Assembly: GCA_949752735.1 (NCBI GenBank)
Contig: OX457047.1
Coordinates: 8,472,855-8,536,854, forward strand
From: Lumbricus terrestris
Lineage: Eukaryota > Annelida > Clitellata > Crassiclitellata > Lumbricidae
Length of the DNA stretch: 64,000 nucleotides
Reading direction: 5' to 3'
In this document: positions 21,184 through 32,068 of the stretch, piece by piece
How positions within the stretch are numbered: position 1 is the first letter of the stretch
Layout: every line of letters begins with the position of its first letter
Made by a program: the position numbers and the translations under genes
The notes under the pieces: model-generated
The model's database searches: none
Seen by the model: only the letters and a program-made list of their open reading frames with translations
Told to the model about the DNA's origin: nothing

Positions 21184-23246
21184 CAGTGGCGGATCCAGAA
21201 CGTTTCGAAGGGGGGGCCAAAAAATTTTGGGGCTGGGGTCGGAAATTTTTTTGTTGATCTTTCGCTGGAAATCTGATTAACTATTTTAGTCGTTTTTGGC
21301 GGAACCAGAGTTTAACTTAGCCATCACCTCTAGGGGGATTGAGGTTTCCGGAGGGTTACATAATTCACCGTCTGAAGACAATCATGAGGCGCGCAGCGCC
21401 GAGAGTGGTAGGGGAGGGGTGCGGGGAGGGGATATGCCCCTCCCCACCAGAAACTTTTTGAATTTTCACATTGCAATGGTAGCATTTTAAGCTGTTCTCT
21501 TAACAAAATAGCTGTACTTTTCAGTGCTTATAAGAGTGCCATAAGATCTCAATAAATATTGACTTTACTTAAAAACTTCTTTCCCGAAAACTAGATTTTT
21601 TTAAGTAATCCGCCGGAAATCTTCAAAAAGGGTGTTCAATTTTCCTTCCCAAAAAACCGATGACATTTTTTGATCATCCGTGCGAAATCTTAAAAGAGGT
21701 GTTTAATTTTTCGTCTAAAAAGAGTGATATGACTTTTTAGTCTTTCGTGCGAAATTTTTCAAAAAAGGTGTTTAATTTCGCATCCCAAAAAACTGATGAC
21801 TTTTCGTAGTCATCTGTGCTAAATCTTAAAAAAGGTGTTTAATTTTTCGTCTAAAAAGAGTGATGACTTTTTATTCTTCCGTGTGAAATTTTCAAAAAAG
21901 GGTGTTCAATTTAGCATCGCAAAAAACTGATAACTTTTTGTAGTCATGCGTGCGAAATCTTTAAAAAGGTGTTTAATTTTTCGTCTAAAAAGAGTGATGA
22001 CGTTTTAGTATTCCGTGCGAAATTTTCAAAAAAAGGTGTTCAATTTAGCATCGCAAAAAACTGATAACTTTTTGTAGTCATGCGTGCGAAATCTTAAAAA
22101 AGGTGTTTAATTGTTCGTCTAATAAGAGTGATGACGTTTTAGTCTTCCGTGCGAAATTTTCAAAAAAGGTGTTTAATTTCGCATCCCAAAAACTAATGAC
22201 TTTTTGTAGTCATCCGTGCTAAATCTTTAAAAAAGGTGTTTAATTTTTCGTCTAAAAAGACTGATGACTTTTTATTCTTTCGTGCCAAATTTTCAAAAAA
22301 GGTGTTTAATTTAGCATCGCAAAAAACTGATGACTTTTTGTAGTCATGCGTGCGAAATCTTAAAAAAGGTGCTTAATTTTTCGTCTAAAAAGAGTGATGA
22401 CTTTTTAGTCTTCCGTGCGAAATTTTTAAAAAAAGGTGTTTAATTTCGCATCCCAAAAAACGATGACCTTTTGTAGTCATCTGTGCTAAATCTTAAAAAA
22501 GGTGTTTAATTTTTTGTCTAGAAAGAGTGATGACTTTTTATTCCTCCGTGCGAAATTTTCAAAAAAAGGTGTTCAATTTAGCATCCCAATAAACTGATAA
22601 CTTTTTGTAGTCATGCGTGCGAAATCTTAAAAAAGGTGTTTAATTTTTCGTCTAAAAAGAGTGATGACGTTTTAAGGCTAAAATAAATAAAATACTCCCA
22701 CTACTGAATGAAATATAGTAAGATATAAATAAAAACAAGGAGTAAACATGTGTTATCATTCACCGCACTTTCTTGCACATGTAGACTACACTAAAAACTT
22801 AACATGTTTCACCCTGAAATTTTTTGGCATCTGCAAAAAATAAATTACATCCCAAACACTGTTGTTCGTTTTAACTTGATTTGTAATTAATAGTTAGTTG
22901 TACTTAGTTATACTTGTGTTTATTTGTGTTAATGTTTTTAAAATTTACTACGAATATATACACGATTGACTTACATTGTATGCCATAAATCATAGTTGGA
23001 TAGTGTTATAAGAATGTTTCATTTCGTTGCTTTATATTAAGACAATGCAATTGCGTGAGAGACTTAGATTACATTTATATATATTATTTCTATTATAGAT
23101 TTTAATTACATTTATACATTAATTCTCCTGTGCATGACTGACACCCTGAATTTTTTTTTGTCCACCATGGATGGGGGGGCCACGTCCCATGGTGATTTGA
23201 AATGGAGGGCCATGGCCGGATTGGCCCCCCCCTGGATCCGCCCCTG
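21184..23246. mobile_element. Non-autonomous hAT-type element with internal tandem array, copy A
   Basis: A 2,063-bp element, starting CAGTGGCGGATCCAG and ending CTGGATCCGCCCCTG, flanked by an exact 8-bp duplication ACTCGAAC (21176-21183 and 23247-23254). CAG-initial inverted termini with 8-bp duplications are the hAT signature. It has no transposase. About 21600-22670 is a tandem array of about eight units, each near 134 bp and made of two related halves (GTGATGACTTTTTAGTCTTC and CTGATGACTTTTTGTAGTCA). A unique right part (22680-23160) and G/C runs beside both ends complete it. Confidence 0.9.
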
Positions 23247-23729
23247 ACTCGAACCAGCACGTCAACATCAAAAAGAAAGAATCAACGACTGATGAGCATA
23301 ATGGTCGTACGTCTGTTACACCGGCGGATGAAGTTGGAGGTGAACGAGCAACAATTTCTCGCAGTAACGATGGGGAGAAAATGAAGTTCTACCAGACGAG
23401 GAAAGTCAGATCTCGCTCTAAAGATAATCGATATTCCCGACTCCAGACGGTTTTGTTGACAACCGAACTTTTCCTGAAATCTTCTTCAACCAAACAACTT
23501 CCCGAAGCAAACTCAATTCAGCAAGGATTCAATGTCGTGAGTAGGAAGAAATCAGCATCAACCCGAGAAGAAATTGAAATTAAATAATAATGAAGATGCC
23601 CGTGTATCTGAGAATGTGAATGATTTTGATTCTGGTCAATGATTCGGTTTCTCGTTATGCTGATTATGCTGGGGTACTTGATCCAGGGAGTTTTTCATGT
23701 AGTTTTTCTGGTCAGGCCCCGAATTGTCA

Positions 23730-23906
23730 TAATCGTAATCGTAATCGTAAACTCGAAATTTCTAAAGCGCCACCCGAAAGCCAAGCGCAAAGCACCAGCT
23801 TATTCACGAGCGCTGCATTGAGTTAGAAGGATTGTCCGTCAGAGTAGTCCGTTGTGGTCCGGGTCGAGTTACCATAGTATCGTAATCGTAAACTCGAAAT
23901 TTCTTT
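23730..23906. repeat. (ATCGTA)n-containing SINE-like insertion
   Basis: A 24-bp direct repeat (23740-23763 and 23881-23904, beginning CGTAATCGTAAACTCG) brackets a segment that includes AAAGCGCCACCCGAAAGCC and AGCTTATTCACGAGCGCT. Relatives of the latter occur at 37325-37425, 38285-38350 and 41530-41600. It separates pieces 3 and 4 of the decayed ORF. Confidence 0.55.
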
Positions 23907-24365
23907 TTTAGGATCAGAGGGGCGGAACAGCTACTAAGGCAGGTGTCGTCTGGGTCGGGAATTGGCCAGAGATTCATTCTATGGCAACAGAAATGCTGCC
24001 AGTTGCAGCTGGTTATGGGGTACATGAACATAGAAAATTAAATGAAGTGACGAGAAATGATAACGAATCATTCATTAATACGCTCATTAAAAAGATACAG
24101 CTGGCAGTAAAAATCCAATTATATCCCCAAAACAGGTCTTGAATGGCAGGTGACTGCCCCAGTTACACGACCCATTCAGGTATTATAACACTAAATATTC
24201 ATCAAGGACTGAAACTACTGGATCACTCAGATCTTCTCGCCAGTATATACCAATGACTGAAGATCAGAGTAGGAAGCAGCATGAAATGAATCTGCGCACA
24301 TTGTATGTTGCCGGTGAAGGTTACGATTTGGTGAAACTGTTTAATCATAAGCCTAAACAGCTAAG

Positions 24366-24500
24366 TGGACGGACCGCGCTAGCCCGAGATTTTTAATCTC
24401 TGAAAATAGCCACCGTCGGGATTTGAACCGCGGCCCACCCGCTCTCTTCCACAGACGCGCGGCCGCCAGGTCTCTTACCGATGTAGCTAACGCGGACTAT
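24366..24500 (-). repeat. tRNA-derived SINE head or tRNA pseudogene
   Basis: On the minus strand an A-box-like TAGCTACATCGGTAAGAG is followed about 45 bp later by a B-box/T-arm GGTTCAAATCCCG. The interval is longer than in a standard tRNA and the acceptor ends (GTCCGCG at the 5' side, CGGTGGC at the 3' side) pair poorly. A tRNA-derived SINE or a class II-like pseudogene fits better than a functional tRNA. Confidence 0.55.
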
Positions 24501-25129
24501 GCTTTAGACACCCATTAATTGAGTATGACCACGGCTTTATAAACCGTTAACAGCATTTTTTATTGTTGCCTAAGTGTGGTCTACAAAATTACTTGAAATT
24601 TTAACCGAAACGTAATGTCTCTGAATGAGATCGAATGATAACCAGAGTAGACGAGAATATTTGAGGGCATATATACAAAATATACTCACCTCACAAATAA
24701 TAGTTGTGTCTGATGTAATCCAGCCACGTAAAAGAGAATATACTCGACTCAATAGAGTGTACTTATCGGTACCCTATAGTAAAGACTAAATCTACGTAAA
24801 ATTTATTTTCATTATTCTATCAATTATTATCAATTTGGATTGCGCTTTTTTTAAAGAATGTTGCCGTCGTCAACCTCGAAATTATGTAAAGGACCAACTA
24901 CAACTTTTTAGCTCTATTTGGTATGACTGCTTTTCGATATGTAGCAAGATGGTACAATCCTTGATAATTGCCAATTGCGTGTTTAGTTTGTGGTATGGTG
25001 AGCAAGTGCTGCACAGCCCCCTTCAACCTCTAACGAACCCATCCATCTCACTACGTTGAGGAAAAATGACATGTGTACAATAGACCCATAGGAACTGTAG
25101 CGTGTATTCTAATTTTGTCACTCCAGCCC
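24500..25129. other. No gene seen
   Basis: AT-rich spacer with only short ORFs lacking recognisable motifs. Confidence 0.5.
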
Positions 25130-25390
25130 TGATGATGATGACACCACCACCCCCAACACCACCAACACCACCACCATCAAAACCACCACTACCATCACCA
25201 TCACTACAGCCCTGATGATAATGACACCACCATCCCCACCATCACCAGCACCACCACAGCCAAAGCCACGCGATACGCTTAAAATCTTAATCAAGCGCAA
25301 ATAAGGCTTACGAATATTCTTCAAAGTCTTCATCTCGTTTAGAATAAGACCATCACTAGCAAGGTTGGCAGTCGAAGATGTCGTGTAACA
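25130..25390. repeat. CCA/CAC microsatellite with dispersed flank
   Basis: Triplet run at 25130-25255, then 130 bp colinear with 7455-7585 (GCTTAAAATCTTAATCAAGC). Confidence 0.75.
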
Positions 25391-26498
25391 CTCGATAGGT
25401 TTATCACGTTTTAACAGCACTAAGTCTGAATGAGGATGATTATCGTGTCCCGTTTCATATCCTCAGAATATTTGAACAGAAACTACTAGAATTGATCGAA
25501 AATGAGTTGGCTCTGTTGAGTATATCGGCTTATCGCTCTCCTGTTATTCGCGAATTAATTCTGAAGATTTCGTGCACATTCAATTAACTTCTTTTCCCAC
25601 GCTTATGTAACAATTATTTATAACGTTATAAAGGTATCTAAGGACGGCGTTTTAGCAATTCTGCCAGTGTTTTGAAGAATTAAAGAAATCGTACTACAGA
25701 AAAGGACTTTGACATTGAAAGAGATATATGTTTTAAAACTTTTCACGATTTGCTTCGCAGAACTAATCTTTTACCGTGTATAAAAAGTGGGGGAAATTAT
25801 CTCATCTTAGGCAAGTTGATATGCCTTCAGTGGAAACAAAACGACTTTCGTTTTCCGAAAGTAGCATCGCCGACCAAAACTACTACCGCATCAGACTATG
25901 CTAATAATTATATTATTTTAAAGGTGTGAATAAGCATGCAAAGCTAATTGAATATCTAAGACATATTTTCATTTACTGATTGGTTAAACAACTAATTAGA
26001 CGCTGTCCAATTTATAGTTCGCGGTCATGATCTTTCGTTGGACAAACATTGCAAGTAGCATTTTTCTGCATGGCGAAATATCCATTTTCTTGAATAACTT
26101 CATCCACAACGTCTTGTCAATAATGTTGCAGTATACCTGGAATATGTTTTATCATCGTCCACGGGTGCTTGGATCCTTCACTGCATGCTATGATATGAAA
26201 CCAGACTGATGCATAAACTCTCATGATAAACAGGTCATCACTTGGACTTTCAGCTCACATTATCTCAAATTCTATTTGTTGTTGTCAGCCACCTTGAGTT
26301 GTAAACAGGAGCTGCTTTTTGGGTAATAATTAACTAGATCTGGTAAACAAATGCCACTTGATACAGTTTTCACAATAATAAGTTTATTCCCTCACGCCTT
26401 TCCAGTCTCATCAAAAGTTCAGCTTTCAATTCAAATTCAATTCAATTTTCTATTTTCCTGAATATATCACAAAATAATTATGGCAGTAAAACAAAGGA

Positions 26499-26500
<2 letters not shown>
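25391..26500. other. No gene; contains a repeat paired with 31005-31140
   Basis: 25600-25740 is colinear with 31005-31140 (ACGCTTATGTAAC, then ACTACAGAAAAGGACTTT). The rest shows no gene. The copy at 31 kb begins where a minus-strand LINE fragment ends. Confidence 0.6.
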
Positions 26501-26502
<2 letters not shown>

Positions 26503-26536
<34 letters not shown>

Positions 26537-26600
26537 GACGATTGATATAGCGCCGTAGCTCAGCCGAGGCCGAAGGAAAGGGCGCTGTACAAGAGTTCAA
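26503..26600. repeat. (AAT)n microsatellite with LINE/SINE tail
   Basis: Eleven or so AAT units, then a segment with TATAGCGCCG and GGGCGCTGTAC, the 3' tail hairpin in minus orientation. Confidence 0.75.
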
Positions 26601-26732
26601 AAGTTACTAGCAATTAAGTAAATTAGCGCTCATATGGCTAATATACAGTACCAAACCAGATGAAATTTCTGCAGGTATTTTGTAGTAGTGTAGCACAAAG
26701 ACTTGAAGATTAAAGGCAATGGTTCAGTGTGT

Positions 26733-26815
26733 GGATGGATGGATCCAGCTTTGACGAGGGCTTATGACAACAGAGGCCGTTCCCTCGGAAAAAATTGTTT
26801 GGCATAATACAGCTC
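26733..26815 (-). repeat. Hairpin-bearing short repeat (family H)
   Basis: Minus copy with (GGAT)n at the left and the stem CGAGGG...CCCTCG. Confidence 0.7.
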
Positions 26816-27940
26816 TCGTGCGCGATGTTGCTTATAAAACAAGCGCAATGATTATAGCATATTTAAACACCTCTATATCAATGTCTGGTGCAACAATATA
26901 AACCGTTTTTTTTATATTTACAGAAATTTCTCTTCATCGACAGTACAGCATAATTATAGTCAGTTCACCACGGCGCGCCTCTTTCTGCCACTAGAAAATT
27001 GCATTGCGTTTCCTCTTCTGTGCATGGTGGGGAGGGAATCAAGGTTCAAGGAGGGTGAGGGTGGGATGACGGACAATCGCCGAGGCATGTAGTGCTATGG
27101 TGAGTAAGGGTTTGTGCCCTCTGCCCAAAATTAATGAAGATAGTTTTAATTTCCACATTTCAATTGTAGCATTGAAGCTGTCATCTTAGCAAAACTTGCT
27201 CTGCTATTTTCAGTGCTGATATGAGTGGTTCAAGACTTCGTTTAATTGGTCGTGTCCATATAATTATTTGGTCATATCTACGTTATTTGGTGGATGCCAT
27301 ACGCTGCTGTCTTCCTGTCCAGCAGCGCATTCATTTGGCGATTTCATCCACCGTCTGGCAATGTGTCTTGCGTATGGTAGATGTGAACGACCCTGACAGC
27401 TATTTACTTCAACTCTGGTCGCCTCTTTCTCAGTTCGGCCTCAAGATGCGACTCCGTGGTTCCACATGCGCACACATCCATCAGACAGAATAGGTTTTGT
27501 GTCCCTCTGTTTGGAATAGTCAACTCCGTGGATTACGTTCCATCCATCAGACCTGTCTGACTCGTTCATATGAGTTGCTTAAGACTTTACTCCTTGGCTG
27601 CGCATGGGTCTTGAGCGAAACCATGAATAATTAACTGGAAGGGGCACAATATCAATTCTATCGATGAGTCATTTAGGCAACAACACCTGTGATTAGGCAC
27701 AATATTATTACGTTTTTAAATATGTTTTTCTAATCAATAAATTAGTGGTGTCTAATAATGAAATCCAGGCTAGTACTTAGTCTCCAGTGTTTAACCGACA
27801 TCTTTTGGCTTCAAGGGCCATTGACACCAATTGAGTTGCTTTGTCGTTAAGTAATAAGTATACATCTCGTGAGCGTTCCTCTACTCATGTCAGTTACCGT
27901 GCTGCCTTGCGATCGTCCATTTCATATTGTTATTCAGATA
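26816..27940 (+). repeat. LINE-derived repeat, copy 4
   Basis: Colinear with 8690-9835. It includes the best-preserved RT C-terminus of this subfamily (27214-27640) and the shared 3' region. Confidence 0.7.
27214..27640 (+). pseudogene. L2/CR1-like RT C-terminus
   Basis: The 90-codon ORF at 27221-27493 reads RLRLIGRVHIIIWSYL, CLPVQQRIHLAISSTVWQCV and DVNDPDSYL...LKMRLRGST. In a shifted frame the ending LWNSQLRGLRSI...SYELLKTLLLG follows, matching the canonical LWNSLP..LRS...FKSLLKTHLF of L2/CR1 proteins. At least one frameshift separates the blocks. Confidence 0.6.
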
Positions 27941-27949
27941 GTAGAAATA

Positions 27950-28155
27950 GTAGTTGCAGTTTAACGTCACTGTGTGGTAACAAAGACCATTAGCGACGCC
28001 ATCTTCCTTTATCCAGGTTTGGGACTGGCACTGGCAGAGTGCGACCAGTGGCGGAGTTTTGTAATTTAGATGGATGGATGGATGGATGGATTCAGGTTGG
28101 GCGAGGGCATGTGACAACAGAGGCGTTGCCCTCAAAAAAATTATTGTTTGGCATA
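27950..28155 (-). repeat. GGAGGAGGGCG repeat followed by family H copy
   Basis: 27950-28062 matches 9840-9950 and 28068-28155 matches 9956-10045. The two short repeats have the same order, spacing and orientation at both loci, so the pair was duplicated with the LINE-derived block. Confidence 0.75.
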
Positions 28156-28169
28156 ATTAGCTTAAATCA

Positions 28170-28385
28170 TATAGTTTGTATATTCTCAAGTTTGGCCGAG
28201 TCTCAGAGTACATGCGGGATGTACTCCATTGGCTCCCTTATCCATAGCGCATTGATTACAGAATTTCTGTCGTTGTCAAGCGCTGCTTTGAGGATTTAGC
28301 TCCATTATACTTGCAGGTAGGGAGGAAGTTAAGTTACTTTGGTCACATCATGAGGAAGGAAAACTGTCTGGAAAAGGAGAAACGG
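28170..28385 (+). pseudogene. Two LINE RT fragments joined
   Basis: 28205-28315 encodes YMRDVLHWLP...DYRISVVVKRCFEDL, an L2/CR1-type fragment. At 28316 it switches to GRKLSYFGHIMRKENCLEKE, the C-terminal tail of a different LINE type. The join, LQ followed by VGRK, is in one frame but creates a chimera of unrelated ends. Confidence 0.6.
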
Positions 28386-28795
28386 AGGGAAAGAGGAGAC
28401 GCAATGAAACTCAGCCAGATGCGTTCCCAGCACGAAGAACCCATCCTTCAGAAAAGAAAAGTCATGGGACAACGGGCAGAAACTGTAGTGAACCCCAGAT
28501 AAGAGCTGAGCACGAGTTCTTGCAGGAAGGTCATTATACGAAAGAGCGCAATAGACGGATGAGTCAATACGGGACCGTTGTACTAGAAGGTCGTGAAGAT
28601 CTACATGTATGCATGAATTTGAGACGTTGCCTATTACAATTGTCTTGTAAAATTCTTTTAATGAAAACTAAGCCTGAGTCTCGAAGTACTCTCCAGTTAA
28701 TCAAAGTTTGCGTTTGACTGTTACTTATCCATCGAGTGACAGCTTTACAAAGGTGTCTAACACAGCCGCGTTGAGAATACACCGATCGACAATTA
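28386..28795 (+). repeat. Dispersed repeat, paired with 1130-1545
   Basis: Same orientation; ends at the motif CAAAGGTGTCTAAC. Confidence 0.65.
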
Positions 28796-29832
28796 TATTT
28801 AGCCAAAGATAGAAGAGGAAAAGTGATCCAATTAAACTAATTAGTTAACTAATTAACTTCATTAAATTAAACTAATTTGCATAAAAGAGAATTAAGATAG
28901 CTCTAAAACTTGTGTTTTTGAATTTAAACAAATTTAATTTTTTTTAAACTTAGATTCTGCAAAAAATAAAAAAATGACAAACAAACTATTTCCCTAAATT
29001 ATCTCTGATGTGTAATTTCCGATACAATGCTAATTTTACCACTGAAAAATTATTATTTATTAATCAGCAGTTTAACGACATCTTATAGCTACAAAGGCTG
29101 TTGACGTCTTTAAAGATTTTAACGTATGTCCATTCACTTTTGTTCAACTGTTCAGCAGTTTTTGTCCTTTTTCTCTCTGTTTTCGTTTCCTTTTTCCGAA
29201 GTTTGATGGCAATATTATTATACATTTGCACATTTCATGATGTTCACATAATACAACATCTAGGTTACTTAATTAGATTAACATCAAATATTTATCGCAT
29301 GTTTACAAGCAATTTTGAACATTCATTGACCAACAATGAAATTATTGGCGGATTAGATATTCAACATTAAAATAAAAATCAAAGTATTCATCCATCATTT
29401 AGAGACAGGAACATTGAACAATAATAGAAAGAGCAAAATTTTTCAATGTCTGTTTCATCTATTACAGAATTATTTGGGGGAAAACAAACAACCCCACACA
29501 CAAAAAAAACCAAAAAACAAAACAACAACAACAAACAAACAAACAATAAACACGATAGAGACAAATCCAAAGAAATTATAAATCTGATTAAACATTAAGT
29601 TTATCTTTGCTCAATACTAAAATGAATCAAACCAGCTAAAATTATAATTCAAATACATTTCACATTGCAAACAAGCCAGTTATTAATCTATTTCCAGGAA
29701 CATTATTCAAAACAATGGTAAGACTGTTTCACTTTATCAATCACAACTAACAATAGTGACCATTAATAACGTAGAGCTGATACATTGTTCTAGCAGATTG
29801 TATTTTCAGATATTATGCTTAATTAACACTAC
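28796..29832. other. AT-rich spacer and probable LINE 3' region
   Basis: Contains the perfect palindrome AATTAGTTAACTAATT near 28830, an inverted match to 3315-3375 at 29205-29275, and an A/C-rich run at 29490-29550. The part adjoining 29833 is probably the 3' untranslated region of the minus-strand LINE fragment. Confidence 0.5.
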
Positions 29833-31003
29833 TCATATAATTCTTCCATTAGTTATAGTCATAAGGATACCATAAGCTTCAAGATAAATACCTGGAATAG
29901 ACAATATATTTTTAACAGTGCATTCCACTTTTTTCTCTTCACATTTTTTAAGTATTAAGGTTGATATGTCATTCTTTATACACGCAAGCAGCATATGCTC
30001 AGTTGTTTCAGGCAATTGACATTTAGAACACAGGTCTGTTGTGCTTTTACCTAACACCTTCAGCCAAGTGTTATTAAGGACATGCCCCATCCAAAGTCGG
30101 GTGATTTGAACTTCTCTTTTCCTGATGGAGTCCATGAATTTTATATCAGTTGTTACAAAAGGTTGAATAGATTTATAAAATCGCCCTTTCCGTTCAGTAT
30201 CATATTCAATTTGCCATAAACCAACAACATATTTTCTTATTAAGGAATAGATTTCCTTTAATTCTAGATAATTTGTTGAATTAATTTCCGTTAGTTCTTG
30301 CCCATTCTTTGCAAGGGTATCTGCCATTTCATTTCCAGATAATCCAATATGGCTAGGGATCCATGCTATGACTATACTAATATTTTTAAGTTTATTAACA
30401 TTATCTAAAAATTCAAGAAATAAATTAGGTCGGGAACACGACTTATTTTCTTTTATAGATGTGGCTACACTTAATGAATCAGTATATATAATATACTTAT
30501 TTGCATTTTCATTTATATTTTCATGTTGGATAATCCATTTTGTCGCTTCAATTATGGCTGTTAATTCAGCAGAATAAATTGAGGAGTTATCTGCTATTCT
30601 AAAAACATTATGAGAGTTTATGGATGGTATATAGAAAGCTGCCGAAACTACATTTTCAAGTTTAGACCCATCGGTATAGATTGATGTGCGATCAACATAC
30701 TTATCAATTAATCGTAACGATAAGGATGACATAATGTTAGAAGAATCTGTCTTTTTGTTGATATATTTTTTCAAGGACAAATCGACTTTAGTAGTTCTGT
30801 TAAACCAAGGAGCGGTTGACTGATAAATTGGAGAGTTAAATTGTTCAGAAATCATTGAAAAAAAATGTTCGGTTCTTTTGAAAATAGAATTTTGTTTTAC
30901 AGATGATGCGGAATAATAATTTGACCAGTGATCTCGCATGGTATCTGCTGCTGGGTGATCATTTGAACCCAATATTTTTGATCCAGCCCGAAACTGCATT
31001 CCC
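29833..31003 (-). pseudogene. I-group LINE ORF2 C-terminal part (RNase H)
   Basis: A 388-codon open frame with no internal stop, homologous to the C-terminal 390 or so residues of the 12-kb element's ORF2 but clearly diverged. Shared blocks include GSNDHPAA, YTDGSK, AELTAI, TDSLSVATSI and WIPSHIGLSGNEMADTLAKNG. All four RNase H acidic residues are present (D110, E145, D174, D227), as is the terminal CSKCQ...TEHMLLAC motif. Both proteins end in TNG(K/R)I. It is 5' truncated at about 31003, where repeat sequence shared with 25.6 kb takes over. The endonuclease and RT are absent, so it cannot mobilise itself. Confidence 0.9.
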
Positions 31004-31558
31004 TACGCTTATGTAACATTCATTTAATACATTTCGAAGGTGTCTAAAGTTGGCGTTTTAGCAATTCTGCGGGTGTTTTTGAAGGATTAAAGAAACCGTA
31101 CTACAGAAAAGGACTTTCACATTGAAAGAGATATTTGTACTGTAAACTGTACTTTTATTTTTGCCGCGCTAGAACATGGCCTTGTGAATTCAGAATGATT
31201 AATGATTAGTCAACTTGAACAGGCGCTATAGAAGCAAATGAATGAATCTTGTAAGTTGTAGCTGCTCCTGTCTCTTCGTAAAAAACCCAATTCATTTGGT
31301 TGGGCACTAGGCAACAGCTGGCTAATCTCGACCTGAGCGTTCTCTCTTCTCAATTCCCATCTATGACTTTTCTTCGGTGGTGCGTGACCTTGGAGTGCTC
31401 CTGGACTCCGAACTCACCATTGCATAACATTTCGTTTGCCATAAGCTGTCCTAAAATTCTGGATCCGTTAATCCTGGTGTCACACGAAGAAGTGAGAGGG
31501 TGGGGAGGAAAACATTAAAATGATAAGCACCTCACTTCTCACACTATGACAGTGCCAG
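31004..31558. repeat. Repeat sequence upstream of the LTR element
   Basis: 31005-31140 pairs with 25600-25740, and 31140-31500 resembles repeat block A (CGCTAGAACATGG, GTCACACGAAGAAGTGAG). 31540-31558 is the start of a GGAGGAGGGCG repeat that resumes at 34326. Confidence 0.6.
31554..31558. repeat. Target site duplication, left (LTR element)
   Basis: GCCAG, repeated at 34326-34330. Confidence 0.9.
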
Positions 31559-31984
31559 TGTGACGAATAGTGACTGTTATTAGCGGTTGTGACCGACATA
31601 GGTCGTGTAGCTTGTTGCACTCGATATCGGACAGACGTCCATTTGTACGACACGGGTAGGCCTGGTAGGCCTAGGCTATGACTGTGACCGACTGACCGAT
31701 GGTTGTTCGACGAGGGTGGTCTACCGGAAAGCGTAGGAGTAGTGGAAACGCGGGAAGGAACCGGTTGAAACCAGTGACGGTGGACTGAATATAAGGTGAC
31801 TCAGGGCTGATCGGAGGGCAGTATGTTCGAGGCTCGACGGACAGAGCACAGTTGTTCGATTTCTCAACGGACTGAGAGAGACTAAAGCGTATAAATAGTA
31901 TCGATTTGTTTAAATAGTGGTAGGCTTCGTGAATGTTCGAAATTAAATTGTTCTTTTTAATAAAACTTTGGAAAAATCTTCACA
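31559..31984 (+). repeat. 5' LTR
   Basis: It begins TGTGACGAATAG and ends AAATCTTCACA. A TATAAATAG box at 31890-31898 and an AATAAA signal at 31959-31964 sit where a promoter and polyadenylation signal of an LTR would be expected. Confidence 0.95.
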
Positions 31985-31986
31985 AT

Positions 31987-32003
31987 TGGCGAGCTTCCCA
32001 GGA
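31987..32003 (+). promoter_or_regulatory. Candidate primer binding site
   Basis: TTGGCGAGCTTCCCAGG starts 2 bp after the LTR. TGG pairs with the CCA end of a tRNA; the tRNA identity was not determined. Confidence 0.6.
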
Positions 32004-32068
32004 GCCCACAAACGTTGAAAGAAGATTTTTGCGTAAGTTTTTGACGAGACTTAAAGCGAACTACGGTA

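Larger units (their letters stand above)
20727..24365 (+). pseudogene. Decayed unidentified coding sequence, multiply interrupted
   Basis: Coding-like pieces on the plus strand with no family that I recognise. Piece 1 (20727-20846) starts MGSGKGKFKRHLNTSTESSK and ends DDESEEPA. Piece 2 (23260-23586) follows the insertions and is Ser/Lys/Arg rich (VTPADEVGGERATISR, KMKFYQTRKVRSRSKDNR). Piece 3 (about 23595-23735) contains SVSRYADYAGVLDPGSF. Piece 4 (23912-24365) contains VVWVGNWPEIHSMATEMLPV, then after a frameshift RSSRQYIPMTEDQSRKQHEM and LYVAGEGYDLVKLF. Stops and frameshifts separate the pieces. The coding sense runs straight through without clear introns, suggesting a retrocopy or an old TE protein. 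One caveat is an acceptor-like TTTCTTTTTTAG before piece 4. This is the only locus that looks like host protein rather than a known mobile-element protein. Confidence 0.4.

Noticed and set aside
21600..22670. CRISPR-like regular repeats
   Set aside because: Units are contiguous tandem copies without unique spacers, in animal DNA inside a transposon.
24366..24500. Functional tRNA gene
   Set aside because: A- and B-boxes are present, but the acceptor stem does not close and the interval is too long; called a SINE head or pseudogene instead.
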